Source: Annulohypoxylon bovei var. microspora
Lineage: Eukaryota > Ascomycota > Sordariomycetes > Xylariales > Hypoxylaceae
Assembly: GCA_022836615.1 (NCBI GenBank)
Contig: MU405228.1
Location: 301,350 to 365,349, forward strand
Length of the DNA: 64,000 bases
Reading direction: 5' to 3'
Below the pieces are notes generated by a model that was given only the letters and a program-made list of their open reading frames with translations, was not told where the DNA came from and ran no database searches. The position numbers and the translations under genes are program-made. Below, one piece after another: positions 46,118-58,700 of this stretch (its first letter is position 1; each line of letters begins with the position of its first letter).

Positions 46118-46648
46118 ATGCAATTCAGCACCGTCCTCCTCGCCGCCATGGCCTCCGGCGCCGCCATGGCCAACTACAACATCAAGCTGTACGAGCACCG
46201 CAGCTGCCTAGTCAAAGTAGGCAAGACGTGCAGCAACGTGGGCGCGCGCGACTGCTGCAGCGACGGCGGCAAGAAGTACAAGTCGGCCAAGTTCGCGGAG
46301 ACCGGCGGCAGCGGGGCGACCGACCAGCTGAAGCTGTACAAGGAGTCGGACTGCGGCGGGCTCGCCGTCGAGCAGCACACGGGCACCAGCTGCCTCAGCC
46401 ACAGCGAGAAGGAGATCCAGGGCGCCCAGGTCTTCGTCGTCATCAACACGCGCGACGAGCAGAGCGCCGCCCCCTCCAAGAGGGTCGAGCCCGACGAGGC
46501 CTTCATGGAGGACGGCCGCTTCAAGTACACCGTCAAGAGAGACTCGCCCGAGGGCAAGGCGTATGACAAGTTGAAGAGGGTCGAGGACCAGATCGAGCAC
46601 CTGAGGACTTTTGGGAAGCGTGAGGTGATCCCCGAGGATGTGGAGTAA
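46118..46648 (+). CDS. Secreted Cys-rich protein with a KR-punctuated C-terminal region
   Basis: A 176-residue single exon. The start is the ATG at 46118 because it yields a signal peptide (MQFSTVLLAAMASGAAMA); the frame is open further upstream but in leader-like sequence. The first mature ~90 residues contain six cysteines, including a CC pair (spacing C-x7-C-x7-CC then C and C later), resembling uncharacterised small secreted fungal proteins. The last ~65 residues carry no Cys and four Lys-Arg pairs. They include the DGRFKYTVKRDSPEGKAYDKL module shared with the neighbour at 44263. The KR pairs are possible Kex2 cleavage sites. Third positions are extremely GC-rich against an AT-rich setting. 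A TATA box lies 143 bp upstream. An effector-like or surface role is a guess only. Confidence 0.75.
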   Translation: MQFSTVLLAAMASGAAMANYNIKLYEHRSCLVKVGKTCSNVGARDCCSDGGKKYKSAKFAETGGSGATDQLKLYKESDCGGLAVEQHTGTSCLSHSEKEIQGAQVFVVINTRDEQSAAPSKRVEPDEAFMEDGRFKYTVKRDSPEGKAYDKLKRVEDQIEHLRTFGKREVIPEDVE

Positions 46649-47525
46649 GGGGTTTCGTCGTGGGGATATGGACTTCATGGACTTGAACTGATTCGAGTTG
46701 AAAAGGAGTGATATTGTACGATATGGAAGCCGGATCTAGGTTGAAATTTTCTTTGTTTAGATTTCGTTAGTCACCTTAGATCAACATAAAACAATATGGG
46801 CCCCCCTATTCTGTCTTCATAACATTGGAGCTAGTATTCTCCAGCTTAGCGTGTTATTTTAGTCACCGCAACCTAATATTTGACGACTATCATGCCAGCT
46901 CTATGGCAGGTGAGAGGTTATTAGTGACAAATTTACATCATTTTCTTTTGGAAGATTTCGATGACTCCCTGTTATGACCAGCACCCAACAAAAGAGACGC
47001 TGTGGATAATAGAGGCAAACAAAACTCTATTCCGCTCAACTAGAGTCATAATGTATCTCCTTGAATGACACACGTCGTCACATGCCTTCTAGGTTAATAC
47101 AATATATACATAAGACTCTATTAAACAGAATTAGATGGCTCGTGCCATGTTAACTTATGCGTATAATCTACCTATTAGGTACTAAGAAGAAAGGAGCTTT
47201 ACTCCTTGATTGGCGAGCTATATATATCCACACTTAACTTTAAATACCACGAGCCATTGAGTGATCTTTTCCTATTGCTGTATGAACAATAATAATTATA
47301 ACAGCACTGTATCAAATTGAGAGGTAGGTGACGACTTGCGCCGGTCAAAGATTATTTAATTCATGATCTCGCTCTGACACCTACTAATTCTACCCTTCTT
47401 TCTTTAACCTCAGTACTTTCCAAACTTTTCCGATACACCGAAAGCCATAATTTCCAACAATTATACCTCATCTTGTCTCGGATTCACTTAGCCACGTTCA
47501 TTACGAGTCTTAAGCATTAGCAACA
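46649..47525. other. Intergenic, no gene seen
   Basis: This holds the 3' end of the secreted protein gene and the promoter of the F-box/ankyrin gene. It is AT-rich, with no reading frame or RNA gene recognised. Confidence 0.55.
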
Positions 47526-49940
47526 ATGGCCAACACCAATCACAGCGATCCAAGTGACCGCAGGCCTCGATCTATGGACCTGCCGGCTGAACTCCTGGTC
47601 TTTATCTGTCACCATCTTTCTTTGAAAGACATCAAGAACTGGTCCTACACCAGAAAGCATTTCTACTACCACCTTCTTCCAATCCTGCATCTTAAGGATT
47701 CCGAGCAAGAACATAAAGCTGCTGTTTGGGCCTGTCGACATCGCCTTTTTAATGTCCTCGATCGAGCTCTGGTTGCCGGTAGTGATGTAAACCATAAATA
47801 CCATCTTACCCGCGTTCCCATGGTGACGCCGGAAAAACACTATACATGGCCTCTACAACAACTTCCTACCTTGCTGCATATTGCCACATACTATGATTTA
47901 ATAGATGTTATGAGGTTCCTTCTCTCTCGCGGCGCAAACGCAAAGGCTACAAAACGCCCCAATTTTGATGGCTGTACCATCTTTGCGGAGCCAATGTGGC
48001 TCGTTCGCAGCCCCGAAGCTGTGAATACGTTGATGTCGAGCATGGAAGAGAAGAGGCGGCTGCTTCAATATTCTATTATCAACATGGTACGAGAATGGGC
48101 CTCTCTTTCTACCATAGAAACCGCTTTGGACTATGCTTGCGACTTCGACTCACACGGTGCACACGAACGTGCATATGACATTTTGGTACTGGCCTGCCGT
48201 AATCACCGGATAGATGTATTCGACCTAGTTGCCAAATGGCTACACTTCGACAATGAATCAGAACTGGGCACGTTCCATGACGATACAATCGGCAGTGCTC
48301 TTCTGCCATCGGCTCTGCCTATGAATGAAAACACCATCCATCAAATAATCGACCGTGTCTTTCGATTATTAAACCGAGAACCATCGACCTACCTTAATAA
48401 AAGCAGAAGGTGCTCTGGCTTTACTGGTATCTCAGTATGGATGGGCTCATTGCTCGTTTCTTCGATAGAACCATGGGTTCCGGTTAGCGTAACAAGACGT
48501 TTGCTAGACGTAGGCATGGATCCGCACGCGAGACGACTTTGGCCATCCTGTTACCGCGGCCATCATGAGCGCTGGACACCTAGACCTAGCTTTACTACAC
48601 CTGATATGCCAAAACCCCGCTATATCATGGGTTCGACGTGGCAACTATCAGGCACGCCTCTAAGTTATTGCCTAGCCTTGAGGACCATGACCGTGACGGC
48701 TCGTCACCAAGAAGTCAACCGAGAAAAGGCCCAAATATTGCTTGAATACGGAGCGGGCTTTGAAAGGGAAGGATACCCGGCGTCATTCATGTTGTCGACG
48801 GTAACATGGCCATATTCCACCCGGAAGATCGTCGATCGCATCTCGAGCCTTTGCGGGGATTATATATTTGGTCAAAGGAATAAGTACGGCGAAACCCATC
48901 TCTCTAGCTTGCTTTCATGGCTATCACATAGCCGACAAGACGATGTGGACCATCTAACGACAAAGCCTCTGGAGATTTGGGCCTTGCATATTGCCCGTCT
49001 CCTTCACAGGCTACTCGACATTGACCAATACAAGGCGCATCTTACGATAGTGCCCACTGGTGGTCCTAGCAAAGGACTCTTACCCATTGAGATCATTGGC
49101 AGACACACGTTATCGGCCGAAATCCATCAGAATCTTTCAATACAACCTGAATGCCAAAAAGGAGTTATCGCCATCATGGACGTCCTCCTGAAGCACGGTT
49201 CATGCGTCAATACGAAGGATACCGACGGAATGAGCCTTCTCCACTGGGCGGCAAAACTTGGTTCAATGGAGCGTGTCTCTTTTCTTATTGACCGGGGTGC
49301 AAATATCAGAGATATCGATAACCATGGTTTCAGCCCTCTTCACCTCGCTAGTCAATTTGATATTGGGGACCTGAACCCGTCTCAGAGTCAGGGACGTGTC
49401 GACATCGTCCGAAAGCTCGTGGCCAACGGTGCTGACATCAATGCGAAGACCGACGAAGGGCAAACCCCACTCTTTATCGCATGTCAGGCCTTAAGCTATA
49501 GCTTGGTCACAGAGCTCCTGTGTCTTGGGGCGAACATCCTCGAAGACAACTACGGCCGAAGTCCTCAGGACGTAGTTAGGCATACTGACAGCCAACACAT
49601 AACAGGCCATCTATTTGGAGGGATAGTGGCGATGTGTTGTTATACACCATCCGAGTATGGCGGCGGGGATTATATTTATGATCCCCAGGAGCTAGTCCTG
49701 AAGATACTGAATAATCCCCGCGCCAGACAAGAATACAGACTTCCTGGGTACATTGGACCTGTCTTTGGAGATACACAGGAAGAGATTACCTGGACGGAAG
49801 GAGTTCATGATTTAACAAACCCAACAGTCAACAACGGGCTGTTCAAGGAGCTCCCGTTCGATGTCGAAGGAAATTGCCAGAAAGTTATCTATCCCCCTTA
49901 CCTTGGCTTTTCTGAGTCCGAGTCCGAGGGCGAGGATTGA
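47526..49940 (+). CDS. F-box-like/ankyrin-repeat protein, probably cut short by TGA
   Basis: A single exon of 804 residues from the ATG at 47526. Residues 17-55 look like an F-box (MDLPAELLVFICHHLSLKDIK). A first ankyrin group follows at about 65-140 (with TLLHIATYYDLIDVMRFLLSRGANA). A divergent middle leads to a strong ankyrin run at about 545-690 (GMSLLHWAAKLGSMERVSFL, GFSPLHLASQ, VDIVRKLVANGADINAKTDEG, TPLFIACQAL). Known: such proteins are often SCF ubiquitin-ligase adaptors that choose substrates through ankyrin repeats. The target is unknown. The frame stops in an acidic tail (SESESEGED, TGA at 49938). It then continues open and equally acidic for 48 codons to TAA at 50085, suggesting a C-to-T nonsense change of CGA. 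Confidence 0.8.
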   Translation: MANTNHSDPSDRRPRSMDLPAELLVFICHHLSLKDIKNWSYTRKHFYYHLLPILHLKDSEQEHKAAVWACRHRLFNVLDRALVAGSDVNHKYHLTRVPMVTPEKHYTWPLQQLPTLLHIATYYDLIDVMRFLLSRGANAKATKRPNFDGCTIFAEPMWLVRSPEAVNTLMSSMEEKRRLLQYSIINMVREWASLSTIETALDYACDFDSHGAHERAYDILVLACRNHRIDVFDLVAKWLHFDNESELGTFHDDTIGSALLPSALPMNENTIHQIIDRVFRLLNREPSTYLNKSRRCSGFTGISVWMGSLLVSSIEPWVPVSVTRRLLDVGMDPHARRLWPSCYRGHHERWTPRPSFTTPDMPKPRYIMGSTWQLSGTPLSYCLALRTMTVTARHQEVNREKAQILLEYGAGFEREGYPASFMLSTVTWPYSTRKIVDRISSLCGDYIFGQRNKYGETHLSSLLSWLSHSRQDDVDHLTTKPLEIWALHIARLLHRLLDIDQYKAHLTIVPTGGPSKGLLPIEIIGRHTLSAEIHQNLSIQPECQKGVIAIMDVLLKHGSCVNTKDTDGMSLLHWAAKLGSMERVSFLIDRGANIRDIDNHGFSPLHLASQFDIGDLNPSQSQGRVDIVRKLVANGADINAKTDEGQTPLFIACQALSYSLVTELLCLGANILEDNYGRSPQDVVRHTDSQHITGHLFGGIVAMCCYTPSEYGGGDYIYDPQELVLKILNNPRARQEYRLPGYIGPVFGDTQEEITWTEGVHDLTNPTVNNGLFKELPFDVEGNCQKVIYPPYLGFSESESEGED

Positions 49941-50087
49941 GGCCGTGATAAATTTGAAGATGAAGATGGAAATGGAGATTCTGACGGAGACATGGACACG
50001 AACTTAGTGATGGCGTCATCAAGTGGTATGGAGAACGATGCCATTCTATGTGCTCGCCGGATTAGGAAGGAATTCAAACAGAACTAA
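49941..50087 (+). other. Open in-frame continuation after the F-box/ankyrin stop
   Basis: Forty-eight sense codons follow the TGA in the same frame and end at TAA 50085-50087. The first part is Asp/Glu/Gly-rich like the preceding tail and the end is basic (RRIRKEFK). It may be the lost C-terminus of the protein or chance. Confidence 0.45.
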
Positions 50088-51253
50088 GGGTATTGGTAAC
50101 ACTTTGCTGGTACTAAATGTCTCAAGGATGCTATCAACTTCCTAAGAGAGCCATAGCCGTAGGCTTGAGGTCACGGCTAGGTATTTCTAATTCCGATAGT
50201 ATCAACACAGAGTAAATACCAACACCTATATTCTGAAAACCCACCTGTCGTATATTCTTGAGACTGTTGTTGTACCATTTCTTAGGGAAAGGGAAGGCCT
50301 TATATGTTTAGCAGTGATGTTGAATGAAAGTTAGCTCTAGAAAGAGGGTTGTGAATGCCCTGCAATGCTTAAAAGATGCTGAATTAAAGCGAGTGCGATA
50401 AGAAAACACTGAACCTTTGCACTTATGAAACTGCATACTTTGACAGTTTAATGAGCGTGTAGGTTATTTCGATAGTATCTAAGATAGTGCTGATGTAAGT
50501 AATCTAGTGCTTTGAGGCTGTGATTGCATGCTGACGCTGGCTATCCTCGTCAATCCAGATACTACAAAAGGGGGTCGCTAAAAGAAATAGGGGCTGCTAT
50601 TACATAAGCATCAGACCTTCCTAGCGCAGGTGCTTACATAATACAAAACAGCAGCACAACAGCTCATTAGTCATAGATTAGTCATATATTTGTACGTGTC
50701 CTTGAAACATTCTCCCCTGAGCACAAAGATCTGTCGGACAACTAATAACATACGAGGTAACAGTATAATTCATGGGATACCGCACGCCGTGAACAAAGCT
50801 GGGAACCTAACACATATACAGAAGATAAAATTGCTGACCGAAACTCAAGACTGCGGTGCTATGTAGCTGGAATACCCATCCCTCGCCTAACGCCACTTAT
50901 GCCGTGAAAAATTGCCCTTACCAACACACACTAGGCTACCAGAACACATAGAACAGGGGATCTTATGTCAGGTGGGAAACAATTCGTAGGTAGGAATCCT
51001 CTCAGTTCTATCCCGCCCCATCAAAAATAGCAAGGTGTAAGCTAAGCTTGTGGGCGTGTTGATATACGCACAGAAAGAAGAACCTATCAAACAAAGGAAT
51101 TTTGGTTGTCTAGTTGCTCGTCTACAACTAGATCATGCCCAAACGTCATTCATCATTGGTTAGTCTTTTTAGTGCTCGTAACCGGCCCCACGTTGCCAAG
51201 GGCTATATATAACGTCAGCATAAATTTAAAACGGCAATTAATGGAAGGGTCTC
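50088..51253. other. Intergenic, no gene seen
   Basis: About 1.2 kb between convergent genes, with no reading frame or RNA gene recognised. It should include both 3' UTRs. Confidence 0.55.
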
Positions 51254-53672
51254 CTACCTCGGACTAGATGGTGGCTTGAAGCCGACCGGGCTGGCGTTGT
51301 TTTGCGACCGCCCAACCGAGATTACCGAGCCATTATATGGGCTAGCAGTTCTATTGATGGGGTCGACAGGTGACCGGGGTGGAGCGTAGTGTGATGGGGC
51401 GTGGTGTGAGTTGTTGGTCGACTCAACCGTAGATTCTTGATTTCTGTACAAGGAGCCGCGATTATGGGAGGAGCCATCGTCCTCCAAGTCCAGGACAGAC
51501 GAATATCCCGGCTTCTCTCCACGAGCAGTTATAGCTAGAGCATCAAGTTCAGTTGTGGTGGCAAGCTGGCTCTGGGACTTCATGAAAGAGGTACGATCGT
51601 CGGCCATAAACTTATAACGTCCGTCAGGGTTACCATTGAAGATGACCAGGCCAGTAGTGATAATCAGCATGAGCAGGAGCACTAGTGTGCAAGCAGCGTT
51701 CAGAATCCACAACACAACGCCCACGATACCAGTGACGAGCGCTGGCTGGTCGAAAACTTTGGTGAAGATCAGAAGGAAAATGGCGTTGATGAAATTGACA
51801 GCGCAGATGGTTATATTGAAAGAATTCGTCTTCTTGTCCATCCAAGGTCGCAGAACGGCAGCAGCAATAAGAGCTGCAGCCTCGATGAGGATAAATCCGA
51901 TAGCTTGAGCGATACCAGAGTTCTGGGCAAATGCGATGAAAAATGCCTTTACGATAGTGTATCCAAGGATAGGAAGGATGAAGTAATAAGCGGAGGCGCG
52001 AAATTGGATGTAGAGGAAACCTGAGATACATCATGTCAGTAAGTCAATAATACCGGAAATCATGAAATATCAAGCTACTCACCCCATTTATTAAGAGTTT
52101 GAGGGTCGGAGAACAAGATATAGGCCGGGTTTCTGTGCAGTGCAACTGAACGACGCGCAACGCGGATAACCTTGAAGGCTGCCCAGCCTAGGACAGCATT
52201 GAGGGCAAATAAGAAGAACACGGCCATGACCATCAGTGCAGGGGAGTCATTCTGAGTAAATTCCCATAAGCAAAGGATTGTCACTGCAGGATGTCCGACA
52301 AGAGCCATTCGGAAGAGAATGCCTTTGAGAACAGTACCTAAACCCCACAGAAGTTAGCGTTAGGTCATTATTTAGAGAGATGTGACAAAATGTCAACTTG
52401 GGAACACCCACGCCAACCATTGCGGAACTCTAGGAAGGTATCACCCTTCATCCACTTTTGTTTGGCAGCCAGTTCGCAGCCACCTTTAAAAGCAGCCACG
52501 CAGAGAGTGGTTACGGCCATGATGATGTAAAAGAAGACGATTCCCGTCAAGAAAAGATTCGTGCTTTCAATCCCTGCTCGAAAGGCAACACGCTGGATGC
52601 CATACACGATGTAGCTCCCGTAACTAGTCTGAACATTTGCACGCTTCATGATCTTCGAACCATGTTCCACCAAGCTACGAGGAAGCATTGCTGCTCCACG
52701 TTCAAAAAGATCCACAGCACGTTTTTGGACTTCAACAGATACCGTCGCTAGGGAGTCTACCTGTGTGATTAGCGTAGATGGAACACCCCCTGTCGATCGT
52801 TGATACCAGGTGAAAATGCGTTGCACTAGGACATTAGAGGTTAGCAAGTATTCTCATGACATCGTCAAAATCACCCCATAGTGGTGAAATCGCGACCATT
52901 CACATCAAGGATCATAGATTGACATACTCCACCCGACGCTAATAATGCCCATGCTCCACTGGAAATCTTGAGTCCAAGACTGCACAACGGGGGGCAGAGG
53001 AATTCCAACTAGGCCAATCATAGCCTGAGCTTGGAAGTAGCTCATCAACGACAAAGCGTTTGCGGCAACATGAGAAGCGGCGTTCGTATGGCCAAGACCA
53101 GACAAAAATGCGGACGAAGCAAGAATTAAACCTGCCACTACAGCAGAGGCCCATTTGACACCTATCAAATTGACCGTTTGTCCGTTCGAGACCAGTGCTT
53201 CGACACAAGCAACGCTTGTGCCCGCTCGGTCACCATCGGTAGCATTGATAAAAACCCTAACCTTGGCATCGAGATCAGGGAAGTCGTAAGCGATAGAGGG
53301 GATATTGCCAGTGGCAGATGAGCTAACTGGGAGCACGAAAGGGTCTCCCAGCTTTCCAGATACCATAGGACAGAACCCAGCTAGACCAACATCGCAAGGG
53401 TCAATAACCATGTGGATGAAGGAGTAGCCATAGGCACTAATGTCGATATCGAAGACAACCTTCGCTTCGATGGTTGAGAGGGCGGAAATATTGACGTGGG
53501 CGGTACCCTGACTAGGGTTATAGACGACGTTAAATAAACTAGCGGTAAATCCCGAATTTTCCTGGCAAATGTTAAGAGAGGTGGATTGTAGTATTCGATC
53601 GGCCGTCGCGGGGAGGATGAACGAAGCAAAGGAGATAGCCGCCAACAACGGCGCTCCTATCGAGAACTTCAT
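51254..53672 (-). CDS. FLC/TRP-like multispanning membrane protein, four exons
   Basis: The exons are 53672-52928, 52825-52412, 52337-52083 and 52020-51254, giving 726 residues in frame. A signal peptide (about 1-24, ending ATADR) precedes a luminal ML-like domain (about 25-175) with conserved cysteines. A TRP-like membrane region of about nine segments follows, including GWMQRIFTWYQRSTGG, RTVLKGILFRMALVGHP and FLYIQFRASAYYFILPILGY. The tail is Ser/Pro-rich and cytosolic. Known: the family includes yeast FLC1-3 (ER/Golgi flavin carriers affecting wall integrity and calcium) and fission yeast Pkd2. Inferred: a calcium- or FAD-related transporter supporting wall stress responses. The stop TAG follows directly after SSPR; a further exon is possible because AGG-TAGGA could be a donor. 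Confidence 0.9.
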
Positions 53673-55770
53673 TTCCTAGACAATTCTTCTTCAAATCCGA
53701 CCAGCGTTCATTCAGCTTCCCCTATTCACCAAAACTAATTTTGCGATCAAGTCCAGACTGATGCGACCATGAAAACGGTGTTCTGTTTGTGTAATTCTTT
53801 CCTGCTAGCCAAAATGCGCGCGACCCTAATCGCGGTGTCAGATTGATTCGGATTCGGCTAGGACCTTGGGGAAAATGCCAAGGAAATTCTGGTATAAACG
53901 TTGGCGTCGTTACGGAGGTTGATGGTGGTGTAGCGAGCGAAATTGACCACCTAAATTTCGAGGCGGCGGAGGCGGGAATAAGGTGGCATGGAAATATAAA
54001 CACAAAAAAACGAATGAATGAACGAACGAGAGAAAGAAGTTTGTCAGGTATGAAATGCAAGGTGTAGAAGAATTACTTGTTGGCAATATTGGCCAGTTGG
54101 TAGGCCGGGGGGTAGTAGTACTAGTAATACTGCACTTACAGGTTAACGATCCCTCTTTTGTGCCACAATGCCACGGACCAATTCTGGTTCTTTGTCCTCC
54201 CTAAGTTCCCTAAGTCGTCCTTTGGCTTCCCAGTGCGTCAACGGATCTGACACCCCTGGGGCAGTGCATGTGTGTATGTGCAGACCGTTATGACATGGGC
54301 TGCATGGGGTGCACAGCCTCGGTGACTTGCTGGGTACGAACAAACATGCCCACCATCAATACGAGACTTGCATTTATTGGTAAGAAAATGGTGTTTCTTG
54401 GCGTACAGATCTTGTACAAGATGATGGTAAGACTTTGAATAATGGCTGTTTATGTTGAACAAGTTTGAGTATGATAAAGTTGAAGTTGATCTAATAAAGT
54501 CATTGTCATTCATTCGGTTATTTATTCAGTCAATTATTCAACAAAGGATAACCTATTCATTAATGAGAATATATCTAGGTACTGGTGCTGCTCTGCTAAA
54601 TTTAAATGTAGAGCTGATGTACCTTTAACCTTCCAACTTGAGTTTATAAAGGTGGGGTTGGTACAAAGTACTTAACTAATTTCTTCTGTTAATCCTTCTG
54701 CCTGACTTCCGCCTGCCTGATTCGTGAGATCAATTTCCGTGCCGCATTCTCCAAGAAATTCCAAGTGTGTCTGGCGTGTCAATTGCCGAAGCCCGTCTTA
54801 TGCGTAGAATTGCAGTTGAGAACTTAATAACTACCTACCCACAGACAAATGAAAACAATAGAAATCGTTGTGAGGGAAGGCGCTGTTTAACCATCCTATG
54901 CAGGAACAGAAGGTTAAATTCAAGAATGACGGAGATAATGGAGATATCCATTTTGCTAGCGTGAACCGGAGCCCCGGTCCCCGCCTTCCCACCTAAACAG
55001 CTTTACTAAGGCTGTAAGGGTTCTTCCCTTAATCGGAGCTTGCCGATAGGGCGAAACACCTTGGACCTTTTGACCATCCAGACCCTTTAGTCTAATACAT
55101 ACGTAGTTCCAAAGGTTATCTCAACTTCTACCACCACCACCAGATCACCAACTACGCTACCATCGTTCACATTGACGATGGTATGTAGTTGTTTTACCCT
55201 CGGCGTACGACATTCAATATCATTAGTATGTGCGACGAAAACCCATAAGGTAACTTAGCTAAGACACATGACCCGCATTCATCTCGAAATGGCACTGCTC
55301 ACACTACTATAGCGTCGCGGCACATCACGGCTCGTGCCACCGTCAAGGTATCCCCATCTAACAGCGGGTAATTCGGACAATCAATCCCTGTCTTAGGTCG
55401 TAGCACAGGCCAGAGCTGTCTCATCATACTCGACTATTGCTACTACAACCAACATCATATGAAATACGACTCAATAAGCAGATCAGTACCTAGCTACCTA
55501 ACTAACTAACTTGTAAGACCTAAAGGCTAAAACATGTTATAAAAGCAATGCTGCGTCCCCTTCGACTAGCGAGCATCGTGCAACGACGTGTCTTCCCACT
55601 ACCCATCACACATCACTCAACCTTGAAATCGGGAAAGGTTCTTCCCACACTCTAATACTCACTATTTCTCTTCCCCTTTCCCAGCCTCGCGCCCTTGCGC
55701 CTCACAAACCAGCGCCAAGAAGTGGCAGCCTTAAGGCGGACAATAATACGAAATCCGTTAACCCACCTTT
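53673..55770. other. Intergenic, 2.1 kb, no supported gene
   Basis: The first few hundred bases upstream of 53672 are the FLC/TRP promoter. Short frames (53722-54067, 54143-54513, 54767-54964) are unsupported. Composition is ordinary until about 55,770, where it changes abruptly to the AT-rich block. Confidence 0.55.
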
Positions 55771-58700
55771 TTAATTAAAGTATTAAAATGTATATAATAA
55801 AAAATATATAATATATAATAAAAACACATTATATTAAAAAAAATATAAGAAATTATAACATTAAAAAACGTTATAACATTTAATGGATTATAACGTATAA
55901 ATTATTATAAATTAAAAATTTAAAATATTAATTAAAATAAAAATTAACGCGAAATTTATATCATGATTTTAAACGTAATAAACGCGGATTTTTATAATAA
56001 AGTTATTTTTAAATTTAAATAAATTATTAAAACGTTAATTAATTTAATCCACACTTTTAAGCATAAATATTATAATTTTAAAAACGAAAAATTATTATTT
56101 TTTTTTTTTTTTTATTAATAAAAATAATTTTATTTTTAATTTTATATAATATAAGTTTACCATTATTAATAAAAATCGTTATATAAATTTTTTAAAGTTT
56201 AATATAATTTTTAATATTAATTAATAAATAATAATTATTAAATTTAAACTCGTATTATTTTTTTTTATATTACGATTTTTTTAATAAAAATTTATTAAAA
56301 ATAATAATTAAAATGTAATTATAAATATTATTAAACTTATAAAATAATTATTTTTAAAAAACGTTATCGAAATTAAAATAAATAATTAAAATGATGTTAT
56401 AAAAAATTATATAAAAAAGTTTAATAAAAATTATTATTATTAAAAAAACTTATTAAAGAAATTAATAAATAATTAAAAATTAATGAATATATTAATTATT
56501 ATTTTTAACTTAAATAAAACCTTAAAAAGCTTTATAAAGAAAATATAAAAAAATATTAATTATTAAATTTATTTAATAATAATATAAACCTTTTTTATAA
56601 TATATTAAAAAAATATAAAAATATTAAAAGTAATTATAACAAGGAATTTATTTATAAAAAATATTTAATAATTAACCATTATAAAGTATTTTTAAATTAT
56701 TTAAAAGTGGAAAAAATAAAAATATAATAATTTAAAAAAAATTAAATTATAAGTTTAATATATAATTAATATAATTTAATTATTTATATATAATATTTTT
56801 ATTATATGGTATGTTTTAAAATTAAAGTTTAATAAATTTTATTAATTATTATTTAATAAAATGTTTTAAAATTGTAATTATTAATTTTAAATTTTAATTA
56901 TTTTAATATTATATTATTATTTTAATCACCATTTTTTTACACATCGTCACGTTAATTTATTATGGATTTTTACGGATTTTTTATTTTCATGGAACTTTTT
57001 ATCGGTAATAAAATTAAATTTTTTTTTTAATATATTAATATTTATTATTTTATTTATTTTAATTAAAACCCATTGTTAAATTTACAAGCATTTAATAATA
57101 ATCTTTTTTATTTTATTATATATTATGTTTATTACGTTATAATTAAAAATATTTAAACCGAAAATAAAAAGTAAAATTATTTTTATAATAACCATTTAAT
57201 ACGAAATATATTATTTTTATTTAAATTTATTAATATTAATTAATTTATTATTAAAATACTTATTAATAATATATTATTAATTAATTAATATTATTTCCAT
57301 ATTCCGAATTATTTTAATAATAAATTATAATTATAATATTTTTACTTTTTTATTAAATAATAATAATAATTTATAAGTTAATATTTTATTATTTTAAATT
57401 TTAAACATTAAGATTTCTTTAAAATTATTTTAAAAAAATAAAGTTCGCTTTAATTCGAAAACGTTAATAATTTATTTAAAAAATTATCTTTAAATGTTCT
57501 TAATAAATTATTTAATATAATCGATTTTAAAAACCTTTTTAACTTTTTTTTAATTATTATTTATTATAATAAATTTTATTATATTATTAAAATATTATAT
57601 AAGTTATAACTTTATTATATTATTTTAATCATTAATAAAAAATGGTTTAAAAAAAACCATATACGTAAATATATAAAAATTTATTAATAAAATAACCTTT
57701 TTAATAATTATTATAATATTATTCTTTTTCGTATAAATATTCATAAATTTTTTAATATTAATATTTTCATTTTTATTTTAAAAGCAAACCCCATTCTTTA
57801 AGGTAATAAAAATAAATTACACATACATATATTTATAACTTTAAATAAATTAAATTAATGTAATTTAAAAATAATTAATCGGTATTATAATTAACCATGC
57901 TTTTTTTTAAAAAAAATCTTTTTAAAATATTTTTTCGTTCGTTTTACGTGGTTAATATTTATTAAAACGATTTTATTATTCTTTAATAATTTTAATAAGA
58001 TTTATAATCTTAATATATTCGAAGAAATAAATTATAATTATAAAAAAATTAAAATGGAAATAATTAATAATTTCCTTTAACCATAAAATGAAAATTAATC
58101 GCATAATATAATTAAAACAAAACATATTTATTTTAAAACATAAGAAAATAAAAGATTATTAAAAAATAAAATTAATAATAATATTTTTTTTTTTAATTCT
58201 TTCGACTTAATTTATTATAATAATTATTTTAAAAACATATATAATTAATATAATTTTAATAATAACAATTACAATAATAATAATAATAAATTAATTTAAC
58301 TTTAAAAATAAATACGATTTTTATTAAAAATTAATTATTACACCGTTAAAAAAATTAAAAGTATAAAACATAAATTTATTATTAATAATAATAATTTTAA
58401 AATTAATTTATTATATATATATAATATTAAAAATTAAATAAATAGTTTAAATATAAATAATATAATTAAAATATAAATCATTTCGTTTAAATTAAATAAA
58501 GTTGATAAAAAAACTTTAAATAAACCGGTTCGATAATTTTTTATATTATATAATAATTAAATAATTAATATTTCTTTTTCATAATTAAATAATAAATAAA
58601 TTTCAAATAAACTTTATAATAAGTTTAATTAATTATTTATAATTAATTAAAAAAATATATAATAAATAATTTAATATATTAAATACATTTAAATATAATA

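Noticed and set aside
46007..46678. Minus-strand frames opposite the secreted Cys-rich protein (131 and 156 codons)
   Set aside because: They are shadows of a GC3-rich gene. The sense frame has a signal peptide, TATA box and ordered cysteines.
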